Below are positions 8,858 through 17,416 of a stretch of DNA of 43,277 bases, one piece after another (the first letter of the stretch is position 1; the number at the start of each line of letters is the position of its first letter). The position numbers and the translations under genes were made by a program. A model generated the notes under the pieces. It saw only the letters and a program-made list of their open reading frames with translations, was not told the origin of the DNA and did no database searches. The stretch comes from Bacteroidota bacterium (GTDB taxonomy: Bacteria; Bacteroidota; Ignavibacteria; Ignavibacteriales; Ignavibacteriaceae): assembly GCA_021815365.1 (NCBI GenBank), contig JAKAGZ010000024.1, positions 1 to 43,277 on the forward strand, in the 5' to 3' direction.

Positions 8858-9448
8858 ATGCCTGAAAATAAAAATTATTTTGTACATGAGTCATCTTATG
8901 TAGATGAACCATGTGAAATTGGAGAAGGAACAAAGATCTGGCATTTTTCACATATTCAAAAAAATTCCAGGATTGGAAAATTCTGTGTTATTGGTCAAAA
9001 TGTAAATGTGGCAAACAACGTAACCATTGGCAACTACTGTAAAATCCAGAACAACGTTTCTATATATGAGGGGGTAACGCTTGAAGATGATGTGTTTTGT
9101 GGTCCATCAATGGTTTTCACAAACATTTTGAACCCACGTTGTAAATACCCACAGGTTGGCTCCCAATATTATATAAAAACACTAGTAAAGGTAGGCGCAT
9201 CAATTGGAGCTAATGCTACAATTATATGCGGACACACGATAGGAAAGTATGCCTTGATCGGTGCCGGCGCGGTAGTTACTAAAGATGTTCCCGATTATGC
9301 ATTAGTGATTGGTAATCCTGGGAAGATTGTCGGATGGGTGAGCGAAGCTGGGAAGAAATTAAAGTTCGATGAGAACGGGATTGCGTTTTGTGAGAAGTCT
9401 AAGAAGAAATACAAACTTGAAAGTGGAAAAGTAGAAGAAGCGGAATAA
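8858..9448 (+). CDS. wbpD: UDP-2-acetamido-3-amino-glucuronate N-acetyltransferase (WbpD/WlbB type)
   Basis: The 196-aa protein is a left-handed beta-helix (hexapeptide repeat) acetyltransferase. Hexad repeats run from about residue 15 to 140 (IGEGTKIWHFSHI, IGKFCVIGQNVNVAN, IGNYCKIQNNVSIYEGV, then IGANATIICG and ALIGAGAVVTKDVPDYALV), with the FTNILNPRCKYPQ loop typical of WbpD/WlbB. It would acetylate the 3-amino group of the UDP-uronate using acetyl-CoA in the cytoplasm, after WbpB and an aminotransferase. It directly follows wbpB. The 3' end faces the remains of a minus-strand methyltransferase, so transcription is convergent here. Residues 175-196 are a charged tail beyond the helix. Confidence 0.88.
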   Translation: MPENKNYFVHESSYVDEPCEIGEGTKIWHFSHIQKNSRIGKFCVIGQNVNVANNVTIGNYCKIQNNVSIYEGVTLEDDVFCGPSMVFTNILNPRCKYPQVGSQYYIKTLVKVGASIGANATIICGHTIGKYALIGAGAVVTKDVPDYALVIGNPGKIVGWVSEAGKKLKFDENGIAFCEKSKKKYKLESGKVEEAE

Positions 9449-9477
9449 GAAGTATTACTTCTAACTACATTAGCTGA

Positions 9478-10016
9478 TAATTCTTCATTCCAAACAATCC
9501 TCATATAAGTGCGTGGAAGATATACCCATATTTTGTTCAGAAAGAAATTTATAAGTTTTAAGATTGGATTATTAGTTTTTATAGTTTCAAAATCATGTCC
9601 ATCCCTGTTCAAATAGAAAATTGAATAAAATAGTTTTGAGAAAGGCTTCTTTCTATAATTTTTTTTGAAATAAATTTTTGTATCCTTTCTGGTAACAGTC
9701 CGTTTATGAGCAATGGAAGGAAGGAAAAATTCTGTAAGAGGACCGGGCGTTTCTATATAGCCGCTTTTTGCAACTCTTCTTAGCTCTGAACAAAATTTAA
9801 CCGGTTATCAATATGCTCGGCAATGTGGGAAGCGATCAGGAAATCAAATTCCTTATCTTTAAATGGAATTGTCAAGACGTCGCCAATTACCAATTCCTTA
9901 TCATCCGGTACTTCAACTTTCTGATTAGTTCGGTGGATTGTTTCGCCCATATACTTTTCCAAGATTACGTTTGCTCTTCGATTTGGATGATGACCACTGC
10001 CTACATCAAGAACCTT
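9478..10016 (-). pseudogene. SAM methyltransferase split by frameshifts
   Basis: On the minus strand a class I methyltransferase can be read in pieces. From 10016: KVLDVGSGHHPNRRANVILE (motif I), then GDVLTIPFKDKEFDFLIASH and IAEHIDN to about 9790, then a shift into FCSELRRVAKSGYIETPGP, continuing to WNEEL near 9481. The GT4 frame upstream (10001-11263) ends in LIDIKPDG, exactly the residues expected just before KVLDVGSG, so one missing base near 10017 separates them; a second missing base near 9790 breaks the core. Both sites lie at runs of A on the coding strand. The real C-terminus is unclear, because the frame runs on to 9295 antisense to wbpD. This is either a decayed gene (possibly a GT4-methyltransferase fusion) or two assembly indels. 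Confidence 0.75.
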
Positions 10017-11263
10017 CCGTCAGGTTTAATATCAATCAGCTTTGAAGTATTTGCGGCTTTCCATTTTTGTATAACTTGCTCATAAACTTTATAAGTATTC
10101 TCGCAAATAACATCAGGGCTGAAATGTTGCCTGCCAAACTCTTGCAGCTTTAATGGATCATAATCTTGAGAATGATCAAGCATATAAATTATAGCATCAA
10201 TAAGCTGCTGAAGATTTCTTCTGTCAATTAAGATCCCAACTTCCGGAGTAACAAAATCTTCCGGTCCGCCACACTTAGTAGCTATAACAGGAATCCCATA
10301 CAAAATAGATTCAGCTGTAACGACGGAGAAACCTTCTGCATCACTGTTGAGAATATGAAAATCCGAACTTGTCAGTAGTTCTAATTTTCTTTTTTCATCA
10401 ACGAATCCATGAAAGAAGATATTCTTATTCAGCAATCCAAGCTCCGAAGCCAAATATTCTAGCTCTGCTTTTTGCTCCCCTTCACCAATAAGATGGAATT
10501 CAACATTTTTTCTGTTTAACTTATTACAGACATGATCAAATGCCCTGATAATATCACTTACATTCTTTCTTTCGTTTAAAATCGAAATATGAACTGCTTT
10601 CTTTATGTTGTCCTTTTTAATTCTGTCTTTTTTAACCAGATACTCTGTTCTAATCTCTACAACATTTTTTATAACCCCAAAATTTCCTCTGAATCCTACT
10701 TTCTTATAATACTCTAAGGAAGCTTCCGAATCGACATTCATAAACTCGCTGTTTTTTATCACAAGAGATTTTAAAAATCTTAATGGTATTTTTGTACGGT
10801 TTGTAATTCCCCGCAAAAAATTTATATCAGGGGTAGAATGTTCAGTGATAACATATTTAATTTTCTTCAAATATTTTAAAATGAGCGCAATATATCCGGC
10901 TCTATCAATAACATTTACATGAATAAGATCGGGGTTTTCCCACTCTCTTTTAATTGCTTTCCAGCCAAGATAATGTGCTATAATATAGCTTAAATTGTAA
11001 AAAATTTTTCTGATTATCCCGGAAAAGAAATATCTAAAATAAACTCTTACGACAATTAGACTGTCTTCTTTGGAACAAACTATATCAAAGTTTTTATCTT
11101 TAAGCTGTTGATCTGCGGTTACGAACAGTACCGCAACATCGCACAGTTTAGAAACGGCAACAGCCTTTTTCTTAACAAACACTCCGAGAACTTTGTTTGT
11201 CCTGTTAGGGAACCAGCTTGCTAAAAAAAGAATCTTGTATTTTAGAGGTTTAAAATATTTCAT
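10001..11263 (-). CDS. GT4 glycosyltransferase, possibly truncated fusion
   Basis: The 420-aa product is a GT-B, GT4 family glycosyltransferase. The N-domain starts KILFLASWFPNRTNKVLGVF; the C-domain has VHISILNERKNVSDIIRAF (donor phosphate region) and the signature DAEGFSVVTAESILYGIPVI with the conserved Glu pair, then ATKCGGPEDFV. It is the only gene on the minus strand inside the polysaccharide cluster, with a 297-base AT-rich gap at its 5' side shared with gmd. The last residues, LIDIKPDG, belong by content to the methyltransferase next to it, so the annotated stop probably results from a one-base deletion. The glycosyltransferase domain itself is complete. Confidence 0.82.
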   Translation of the reverse strand: MKYFKPLKYKILFLASWFPNRTNKVLGVFVKKKAVAVSKLCDVAVLFVTADQQLKDKNFDIVCSKEDSLIVVRVYFRYFFSGIIRKIFYNLSYIIAHYLGWKAIKREWENPDLIHVNVIDRAGYIALILKYLKKIKYVITEHSTPDINFLRGITNRTKIPLRFLKSLVIKNSEFMNVDSEASLEYYKKVGFRGNFGVIKNVVEIRTEYLVKKDRIKKDNIKKAVHISILNERKNVSDIIRAFDHVCNKLNRKNVEFHLIGEGEQKAELEYLASELGLLNKNIFFHGFVDEKRKLELLTSSDFHILNSDAEGFSVVTAESILYGIPVIATKCGGPEDFVTPEVGILIDRRNLQQLIDAIIYMLDHSQDYDPLKLQEFGRQHFSPDVICENTYKVYEQVIQKWKAANTSKLIDIKPDGRFLM

Positions 11264-11560
11264 TATAAATAGAGATTAAAATGGCATTTGCTAATTATTA
11301 ACTACCTTACATTTGAGTGTCTAAATAATTGTTTTTTTTGATTGCAGAATGCATTGAGCAAATAGTTATTCAAGGATAAACTGAATGTCAATTATATGTA
11401 ATTTGGGTTTAATAAAAAAATAAAGACGTTTTTTTAATTTTATAAATTTCCATATAATAAAATGAAATATATGCTTAAAAGTTTTTGAAAAATATTACAT
11501 TTACAATAAAACTTTAAGAAAATTTACTTAAATATGCTTTACAACTTCCCGGTGTAAACT
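11264..11560. other. Divergent AT-rich intergenic region
   Basis: These 297 bases separate the minus-strand GT4 gene from gmd and should hold promoters for both directions. The sequence is extremely AT-rich with T and A runs; I see no gene, no clear hairpin terminator and no consensus promoter I would assign with confidence. CCCGGTG a few bases before the gmd ATG could serve as its ribosome site. Confidence 0.5.
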
Positions 11561-12526
11561 ATGGCAAAAGCACTGATAATAGGAATTTCAGGACAGGACG
11601 GAACATATCTTGCAAACCATCTTTTAAAAAGTGGATATCAGGTTCATGGTACTTCGAGAGACGCCGATCTTTCTAATTTTTATGGACTAAAAAAATTAAA
11701 TATATACGATAAAGTAAAACTGTACTCAATGTCTCTGATCGATTTTAGAAGTGTAATGCAAACTATACTTCAAGTTCTACCAGATGAAATTTACAATCTG
11801 TCCGGTCAAACTTCGGTTGGATTATCTTTTCTGCAGCCAGTGGAAACTTTGGAAAGTATAAGCATCGGCACTTTAAATATTCTTGAGGTTCTAAGATTTC
11901 ATAAGCTTCCGATAAAATTCTACAATGCTTGTTCAAGCGAATGTTTTGGAGATACAAATGGAAAGGCTGCAAACGAAGAAATGCCATTTAGGCCACGCAG
12001 CCCTTATGCCGTTGCTAAATCGGCGGCATATTGGCAGGTTGCAAATTATCGTGAGGCATATAATCTTTTTGCCTGTTCTGGAATTCTTTTCAATCATGAG
12101 TCTCCATTAAGACCTAAAAGGTTTGTAACAAAAAAAATTATAGAGACAGCATGTAAAATTGCAAGCGGTGAGAAATTGAATCTTAGGCTTGGAAATATAT
12201 TAATCAAGAGAGACTGGGGATGGGCACCGGAATATGTTGAAGCAATGTTTTCAATATTACAGCAAGATAAACCAGATGATTTTGTAATCGCGACCGGGAG
12301 AAATATTACACTTGAAGAATTTGTTCAAAAGGCATTTGAATATTTTAATTTGCCATATAAAGAATTTATTAAATATGACAACAGTTTAATTCGTCCGACA
12401 GATTTAACTTTTAGTTTAGGTGATCCGTCAAAAGCAAAAAAAATATTAAACTGGCAGCCTAAATATTATGTTGATGACGTAATCAAAATGATGATTGAAG
12501 ATGAATTAAATAAAAATAAATTTTAA
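11561..12526 (+). CDS. gmd: GDP-mannose 4,6-dehydratase
   Basis: The 321-aa protein is an extended short-chain dehydrogenase (NAD(P)-binding Rossmann fold) that converts GDP-D-mannose to GDP-4-keto-6-deoxymannose, precursor of GDP-fucose, rhamnose or perosamine. It has the GISGQDGTYL cofactor loop near the N-terminus, SGQTSVGLSF, the ACSSECFGDTNG active-site segment (SSE in place of the usual TSE), the catalytic SPYAVAKSAAYW (YxxxK), ACSGILFNHESP and the C-terminal RPTDLTFSLGDPSKAKKIL. The usual RRG-E cofactor loop after NHESP is replaced by LRPKR, so it may belong to a divergent GMD clade. No reductase such as RMD or Fcl is in the window. The flippase gene follows on the same strand. Confidence 0.85.
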   Translation: MAKALIIGISGQDGTYLANHLLKSGYQVHGTSRDADLSNFYGLKKLNIYDKVKLYSMSLIDFRSVMQTILQVLPDEIYNLSGQTSVGLSFLQPVETLESISIGTLNILEVLRFHKLPIKFYNACSSECFGDTNGKAANEEMPFRPRSPYAVAKSAAYWQVANYREAYNLFACSGILFNHESPLRPKRFVTKKIIETACKIASGEKLNLRLGNILIKRDWGWAPEYVEAMFSILQQDKPDDFVIATGRNITLEEFVQKAFEYFNLPYKEFIKYDNSLIRPTDLTFSLGDPSKAKKILNWQPKYYVDDVIKMMIEDELNKNKF

Positions 12527-12569
12527 CGTAACCAGGAATTGAATTAATGCTTCAACAAAGAATTGAGAT

Positions 12570-14063
12570 ATGGGCATAGTTGTTCGTCAGAGCGCTAAAA
12601 CAGTTTTTCTCACATACCTTGGGATTGGTGTTGGTATAATCAATACTTTGTGGCTCTTTCCTTATGTGCTTACTGAGGAACAGATCGGTCTGGTCAGAAC
12701 TTTAATAAATGTTGCATTATTATTTTCAACTTTTGCATCTCTGGGAGCCGGAAATATACCCACAAAATTTTTCCCGTACTTTAAGGATATTAAAAAAAGT
12801 CATAACGGATTTTTATTTTTTCTTCTTGTTACTGGTGTAACGGGATTCCTGATATTTACCTTATTATATTTAAATTTGAAATTTTTATTTGTGGATGCCT
12901 TCGTTAAGAACGCTCCTATGATTCTTAATTATTTCTTCCAGCTTATTCCGCTCACGTTAATAATGCTTCTTATTAATATTTTTGAATCCTACAATGTAAT
13001 TCAGCAAAATCCCGTTCTCCCTGTATTTACTCGTGAAGTAATGACTAGATTATTTTTATCTATCAGCTTGATACTCTTTTTATCCTTAAGATTCGATTAT
13101 AAATGGTTTATTAATATTTTAATCAGTTTTTACGGTGTAGTGCTTTTAGTCTTGGTTTTATATACCTACCATCAAAATTATCTTTTTCTAAGACCAAATT
13201 TAGAAGTATTTAAAAGTCCTTTACTAAAAAGTATATTAGTTTTTTCTGGATTTATAACTATCGGTAATGTAAGCGGAACTGTAATAAACAACATCGACAG
13301 CTTAATGTTAAGCGCTTTTTCAGGGTTAAAACAAACAGGTATTTATACTATTGCTTTTTTTATCGCTACTTTTATAGAGATACCAAAGAAATCTCTTTCT
13401 CAAGTCTTAATCCCGCTTGTCTCTCAAGCAAATATGGAAGGCGATGTGAAAAAGCTTGGGGAGCTTTATAAAAAATCATCAATCACACAGCTAATAATCG
13501 GCGGGTTAATTTTCATCCTAATATGGTTTAATATTGAAAATATTTTTAAGCTGATTCCTCATGGCAGTGTTTATTCTGAGGGAAAGTGGGTTGTATTTTT
13601 CATCGGCATGGCAAAAATTTTCGACATGACTACCGGGATTAACCAAGAAATAGTCGGCACTTCAAAATACTATAAAATTGATCTGGCCTTTTATCCTATC
13701 CTGGGTCTGGTTGCTATTGGTGCAAACATTTTCTTTATACCGAAGTTTGGAATGACGGGCGCCGCTATGGCTACTGCATTTTCTGTTTTTCTTATCAATA
13801 CTATAAGATTTTTCTTCTTGTTGTTTGTAATGAAGATCCAACCGTTTGCTTTTGGAACCATAAAAGCCTTGCTTATATTTGCCATCGCCTTTGTATTAAA
13901 TTATCTGCTGCCGCATATTCAAAACCATTTTTTAATTGATTTATGCTTTCGCACTGCTGTAATTGCAATTATTTTCATTTCTCTTGTTCTTTTGTTAAAA
14001 GTATCTGACGATATTTATAATGTTTATCAAAAATTATTAAGAAGATATTTATTGAGACATTAA
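12570..14063 (+). CDS. Wzx-type polysaccharide flippase (MOP superfamily)
   Basis: The 497-aa protein is almost entirely hydrophobic, with about 12-14 predicted membrane helices, and has the pattern of polysaccharide export proteins: an N-terminal TVFLTYLGIGVGIINTLWLF helix, a central GNVSGTVINNIDSLMLSAF segment (conserved Asp in a helix), YTIAFFIATFIEIPKKSL, and GMTGAAMATAFSVF near the end. It would move lipid-linked repeat units across the inner membrane. A matching Wzy polymerase is not obvious in the window. It starts ATG after GAATTGAG. Located between gmd and glycosyltransferases, it supports a Wzx/Wzy-type surface polymer. Confidence 0.82.
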   Translation: MGIVVRQSAKTVFLTYLGIGVGIINTLWLFPYVLTEEQIGLVRTLINVALLFSTFASLGAGNIPTKFFPYFKDIKKSHNGFLFFLLVTGVTGFLIFTLLYLNLKFLFVDAFVKNAPMILNYFFQLIPLTLIMLLINIFESYNVIQQNPVLPVFTREVMTRLFLSISLILFLSLRFDYKWFINILISFYGVVLLVLVLYTYHQNYLFLRPNLEVFKSPLLKSILVFSGFITIGNVSGTVINNIDSLMLSAFSGLKQTGIYTIAFFIATFIEIPKKSLSQVLIPLVSQANMEGDVKKLGELYKKSSITQLIIGGLIFILIWFNIENIFKLIPHGSVYSEGKWVVFFIGMAKIFDMTTGINQEIVGTSKYYKIDLAFYPILGLVAIGANIFFIPKFGMTGAAMATAFSVFLINTIRFFFLLFVMKIQPFAFGTIKALLIFAIAFVLNYLLPHIQNHFLIDLCFRTAVIAIIFISLVLLLKVSDDIYNVYQKLLRRYLLRH

Positions 14064-14091
14064 AGATTTATTATTTAATTCAATATAATGT

Positions 14092-15321
14092 ATGAGCTAC
14101 CGCTTTCTTAAAATAACTACCTTTTATAGAGATTATTTAAATTACTATTATGGCAAAAATAAATATGAGGATAAGAAATCTTATATTGAACAATATAACA
14201 ACTTAATGTACGATTCTTTCGGATGGGCAAATTTCTTTCAGAAGAATCTATCTAAGCTCGGCATTGATGCTTATGAAATTGTCTATAATGCCATTCCGCT
14301 TCAAAGAGCCTGGGCTGCTGAACACGGGACAAACCTCGAAGGAAAGGAATTGCTGTTGTACCAAATAAAAGTTATAAAACCGGATGTAATTTTGTTCCAG
14401 GATAGTAATTTGTTTAATGGTGACTGGATTAAATTTTTACGTGAACAAATTCCTTCGGTAAAATTAATATCCGGCTGGTGCTGCAGCCCGTTTACTCAAA
14501 AACAGTTAAGCTTGAATAAGAGCTACGACTTTATGCTTACCTGTTCTCCTCTTTTCGATAAGCAATTTAAAGAATATGGATTAAAATCTTTTCAGCTTAA
14601 GCATGCTTTTGATCCGGATATCCTTAAAAAGATTAATTTCAATGAAAGAAAACAAACTATTGATTTTTTATTTACAGGATCGTTTGTACAAAGTTCCGAC
14701 TTTCACAACGAGCGCACACAAATAATTGAGGAGCTTATTAACTCAGGTATAAATATTAAACTATTCTCAAAATTAAATATTGATAGTCCTGCTATATTAT
14801 TTTCAAAACAAGTATCATATTTGCTTGTAAAAATATTTCTTGCTTTAGGCTTTGAAAAGATAATAGACCGCAGTCTAACCTTAAAAAAGTTTACAACCTT
14901 GAACGAGATGCCGGGAAATCCAAATTTCTCGAACAGGCTAAGGAATATTGTAGAGAAACCACTTTACGGTTTGGATATGTTTAAGATTTTGGCAGGCTCT
15001 AAAATAAGTTTGAATATTCACGGAGGTGTTGCAGGAAATTATGCTGCAAACATGAGACTGTTTGAAGCAACCGGCGCAGGCTCTTGTCTAATTACTGATT
15101 GGAAAAAAAATTTGAACGAAATTTTTGAAATCGATAAAGAAGTTGTAGCATTTAAAACAGCCGAAGAATGTGTTGAAAAAGTCAGATGGCTTTTAAATCA
15201 TTCTACTGAAAGAGAAAAAATAGCCAGAGCAGGTCAAAACAGAGTCTTAAAAGATCATACATTTGAGATAAGAGCTAACCAGCTCAACGAAATAATAAAT
15301 CAAGAATTAAACAAAAATTAA
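14092..15321 (+). CDS. CgeB-like glycosyltransferase
   Basis: The 409-aa protein resembles the CgeB / glycosyl transferase 1_2 group (GT-B fold). The N-terminal half includes KPDVILFQDSNLFNG and LISGWCCSPF, and ends with the linker FQLKHAFDPDIL typical of the family. The C-terminal half has IDFLFTGSF, SKISLNIHGGVAGNYAANMR and FEATGAGSCLITDWKKNL, the conserved donor-binding stretch, then a helical tail. No signal peptide or membrane segment is seen, so it works in the cytoplasm on lipid-linked glycans. It lies 28 bases after the flippase gene and 24 bases before a methyltransferase, suggesting one operon. Sugar specificity is unknown. Confidence 0.78.
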   Translation: MSYRFLKITTFYRDYLNYYYGKNKYEDKKSYIEQYNNLMYDSFGWANFFQKNLSKLGIDAYEIVYNAIPLQRAWAAEHGTNLEGKELLLYQIKVIKPDVILFQDSNLFNGDWIKFLREQIPSVKLISGWCCSPFTQKQLSLNKSYDFMLTCSPLFDKQFKEYGLKSFQLKHAFDPDILKKINFNERKQTIDFLFTGSFVQSSDFHNERTQIIEELINSGINIKLFSKLNIDSPAILFSKQVSYLLVKIFLALGFEKIIDRSLTLKKFTTLNEMPGNPNFSNRLRNIVEKPLYGLDMFKILAGSKISLNIHGGVAGNYAANMRLFEATGAGSCLITDWKKNLNEIFEIDKEVVAFKTAEECVEKVRWLLNHSTEREKIARAGQNRVLKDHTFEIRANQLNEIINQELNKN

Positions 15322-15345
15322 ATAAATTTTTGCATAAGTTGAAAA

Positions 15346-16071
15346 ATGTTTCGAAAGTTAGAGGAAAAGATTAACAATGCACAGTTTGAACCTGGTATAA
15401 TTGCGTTCTTTACAAACCCTTTTTATATTGCCCGACAAGGTTTGTATGAAAATATTAAACGCACGGGAAGTTCTATTACAGGCAGAACACTTGATGTTGG
15501 CTGCGGTACTAAGCCTTATGAAAATCTTTTTAATTGCTCCGAATATATTGGACTTGAGTTTGATACCGGGATAGATTCCGGCAAAAAGAAAGCGGATTAT
15601 TACTACGATGGAAAAACTTTCCCCTTCGACGATAAGGGATTCGATTCAGTAATCACAAGCCAGGTTTTTGAACATATTTTTAATCCCCAGCTTTTCTTAA
15701 AGGAAGTTAACCGGGTTTTAAAAATTAGCGGGAAATTCCTGCTTACGGTTCCTTTTGTTTGGGATGAGCACGAACAGCCATTCGACTATGCAAGATATTC
15801 TTCGTTCGGTTTGAATTCTATTTTAAATGAGAACGGATTTAGAATTATAGAACACACAAAAAGCATCAATGATCTAAGGGTAATTGCCCAACTGCTTAAC
15901 GGTTATCTTTATAAGATTACTGCAAAGCATAGAATCATTAAGAGAATCACTATTGTTTGCATTATGCCATTAGTCAATATTTTTGGGATTATCTTATCGA
16001 AAATATTTCCTTCAAATAACGACTTGTACCTCGATAATATTATCTTAACCGAAAAGGTGAAAGATGTATAA
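15346..16071 (+). CDS. Class I SAM methyltransferase
   Basis: The 241-aa protein is a methyltransferase_11 type enzyme: RTLDVGCGTKPYENLF (motif I, about 47-63), DKGFDSVITSQVFEHI (motif IV region), FLKEVNRVLKISGKFLLTVP and WDEHEQPFDYARYSSFG, a block common in methyltransferases of polysaccharide loci. It likely methylates a sugar or glycan end group, using SAM in the cytoplasm. Its stop overlaps the start of the next gene by 8 bases, so the two are probably translated together. A hydrophobic stretch near residues 205-225 may attach it to the membrane. Substrate unknown. Confidence 0.82.
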   Translation: MFRKLEEKINNAQFEPGIIAFFTNPFYIARQGLYENIKRTGSSITGRTLDVGCGTKPYENLFNCSEYIGLEFDTGIDSGKKKADYYYDGKTFPFDDKGFDSVITSQVFEHIFNPQLFLKEVNRVLKISGKFLLTVPFVWDEHEQPFDYARYSSFGLNSILNENGFRIIEHTKSINDLRVIAQLLNGYLYKITAKHRIIKRITIVCIMPLVNIFGIILSKIFPSNNDLYLDNIILTEKVKDV

Positions 16072-17050
16072 CTTTTGCACCTTGTTTGATTCAAACTATC
16101 TTTCACGAGGAATAACCCTTTATGAATCGTTAGAAAACGTATGCGATAAATTTCATCTCTATATTTTTGCATTTGATAATAGATCTGAAGAAATTCTGAG
16201 GAAACTGAATCTGAAAAATGCTACGATTATTTCATTAAAAGATTTTGAAGACAAGGAACTACTTTCTGTTAAACCTTCAAGATCAACAGCAGAATATTGC
16301 TGGACGGCAACTTCTTCAACTATATTATATGTCCTGAATAATTTTAAAGTAGAAAGCTGCACCTACCTTGATGCAGATATGTTTTTCTACAGCTCACCGA
16401 AACCTCTTTTCGATGAGATGAAAAATAATTCCATTATGATCACTGAACACCGCTACACCCCGATGTATGATAAATCAAAAAAAAGCGGAAAGTACTGCGT
16501 GCAATTCGTAACATTTAAGAACAATGATAAGGGGCTGAAAGCATTAAAATGGTGGAGAGAAAGGTGTCTTGAATGGTGTTATAACAGGCTCGAAGATGGT
16601 AAGTTTGGAGACCAGATGTATCTCGACGATTGGACCACAAGGTTTGAAGACGTTCACGTTATGCAGCACCTCGGCGGAGGGCTTGCTGCCTGGAATGTAC
16701 AACAATATGAGTTTCATAAAGACGATAAAAAGATCTATGGAAAAGAAATCAAAACCTTAAAAGAATTTGAAGTAATTTTTTATCATTTCCATTATCTTAA
16801 ATTTATAAAAAATAGTACAATAGAACTTGGCAGGAGATTATTAAGTGAAAATGTCAAAAACATTTTTTACAAACCTTATGTTCTTCAGCTTGAAAAAACA
16901 AAGGAGAATATTATCGGGTCAGATAATTCTTTCGACCCGCACGGTGCTGCAAATTATTTATTAAATTGGAAAACTCCTTTACTATTTTTATGGCGAAAAT
17001 TCAGATCAACTTATAACATACATAACTTAAATGAATTCATCGGGAAATAA
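16064..17050 (+). CDS. GT-A fold glycosyltransferase (GT8-like)
   Basis: The 328-aa protein begins YNFCTLFDSNYLSRGITLYE, a fold start typical of GT8-like and nucleotide-diphospho-sugar transferase families, and has a DxD metal site in TYLDADMFFYSS (Asp103 and Asp105). Later blocks include FGDQMYLDDWTTRF and MQHLGGGLAAWNVQQYEF, which match a family found in bacterial surface glycan clusters. No signal peptide. The ATG lies inside the end of the methyltransferase gene (8-base overlap), and its stop abuts the FdtA-like gene with no gap. Family confidence is good, sugar specificity unknown. Confidence 0.75.
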   Translation: MYNFCTLFDSNYLSRGITLYESLENVCDKFHLYIFAFDNRSEEILRKLNLKNATIISLKDFEDKELLSVKPSRSTAEYCWTATSSTILYVLNNFKVESCTYLDADMFFYSSPKPLFDEMKNNSIMITEHRYTPMYDKSKKSGKYCVQFVTFKNNDKGLKALKWWRERCLEWCYNRLEDGKFGDQMYLDDWTTRFEDVHVMQHLGGGLAAWNVQQYEFHKDDKKIYGKEIKTLKEFEVIFYHFHYLKFIKNSTIELGRRLLSENVKNIFYKPYVLQLEKTKENIIGSDNSFDPHGAANYLLNWKTPLLFLWRKFRSTYNIHNLNEFIGK

Positions 17051-17416
17051 ATGGCGCATATAATAAACCTTACCACACATTCGGATAAAAGAGGTAACCT
17101 GACTGTAATAGAAGATCAGATACCTTTTCCGATAAAAAGAATTTTTTATATATATGGTGTTGATGATTCGGTACGTGGCGGACACCGGCATAAAACAACA
17201 AGGCAGGCTGCTATCTGTCTACACGGAAGCTGTAAAGTTACCAACAACGATGGTAAAAAAACTGATGTGTTTGTGCTTGATCACCCTAAAAAATGCCTGA
17301 TACTTGAACCGGAAGACTGGCACGCTATGCACGACTTTACAAAAGATGCTGTCTTCCTTGTTTTTGCTTCAACGAAATTTGATCCCACAGACTATATTTA
17401 TGAGCAATACAAATGA
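17051..17416 (+). CDS. fdtA: FdtA/QdtA-type sugar 3,4-ketoisomerase
   Basis: This 121-aa single-domain cupin is a dTDP-4-keto-6-deoxyglucose 3,4-ketoisomerase candidate. The catalytic HxH lies in [11 protein letters not shown] (His45 and His47), followed by [11 protein letters not shown], and the domain ends with [14 protein letters not shown]. Length and motifs match FdtA/QdtA, which convert dTDP-4-keto-6-deoxyglucose to the 3-keto isomer for 3-amino sugars (Fuc3NAc or Qui3NAc). The ATG follows the previous stop directly, and the gene overlaps the next one by 4 bases (ATGA). The coupled DegT aminotransferase is the expected next enzyme. RmlA and RmlB are not in the window. Confidence 0.87.
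   Translation: MAHIINLTTHSDKRGNLTVIEDQIPFPIKRIFYIYGVDDSVRGGHRHKTTRQAAICLHGSCKVTNNDGKKTDVFVLDHPKKCLILEPEDWHAMHDFTKDAVFLVFASTKFDPTDYIYEQYK

Noticed and set aside
9813-10085. 90-aa open frame on the + strand
   Set aside because: It is antisense to the methyltransferase remnant and GT4 end, and is Cys/Phe-rich as expected of a shadow.
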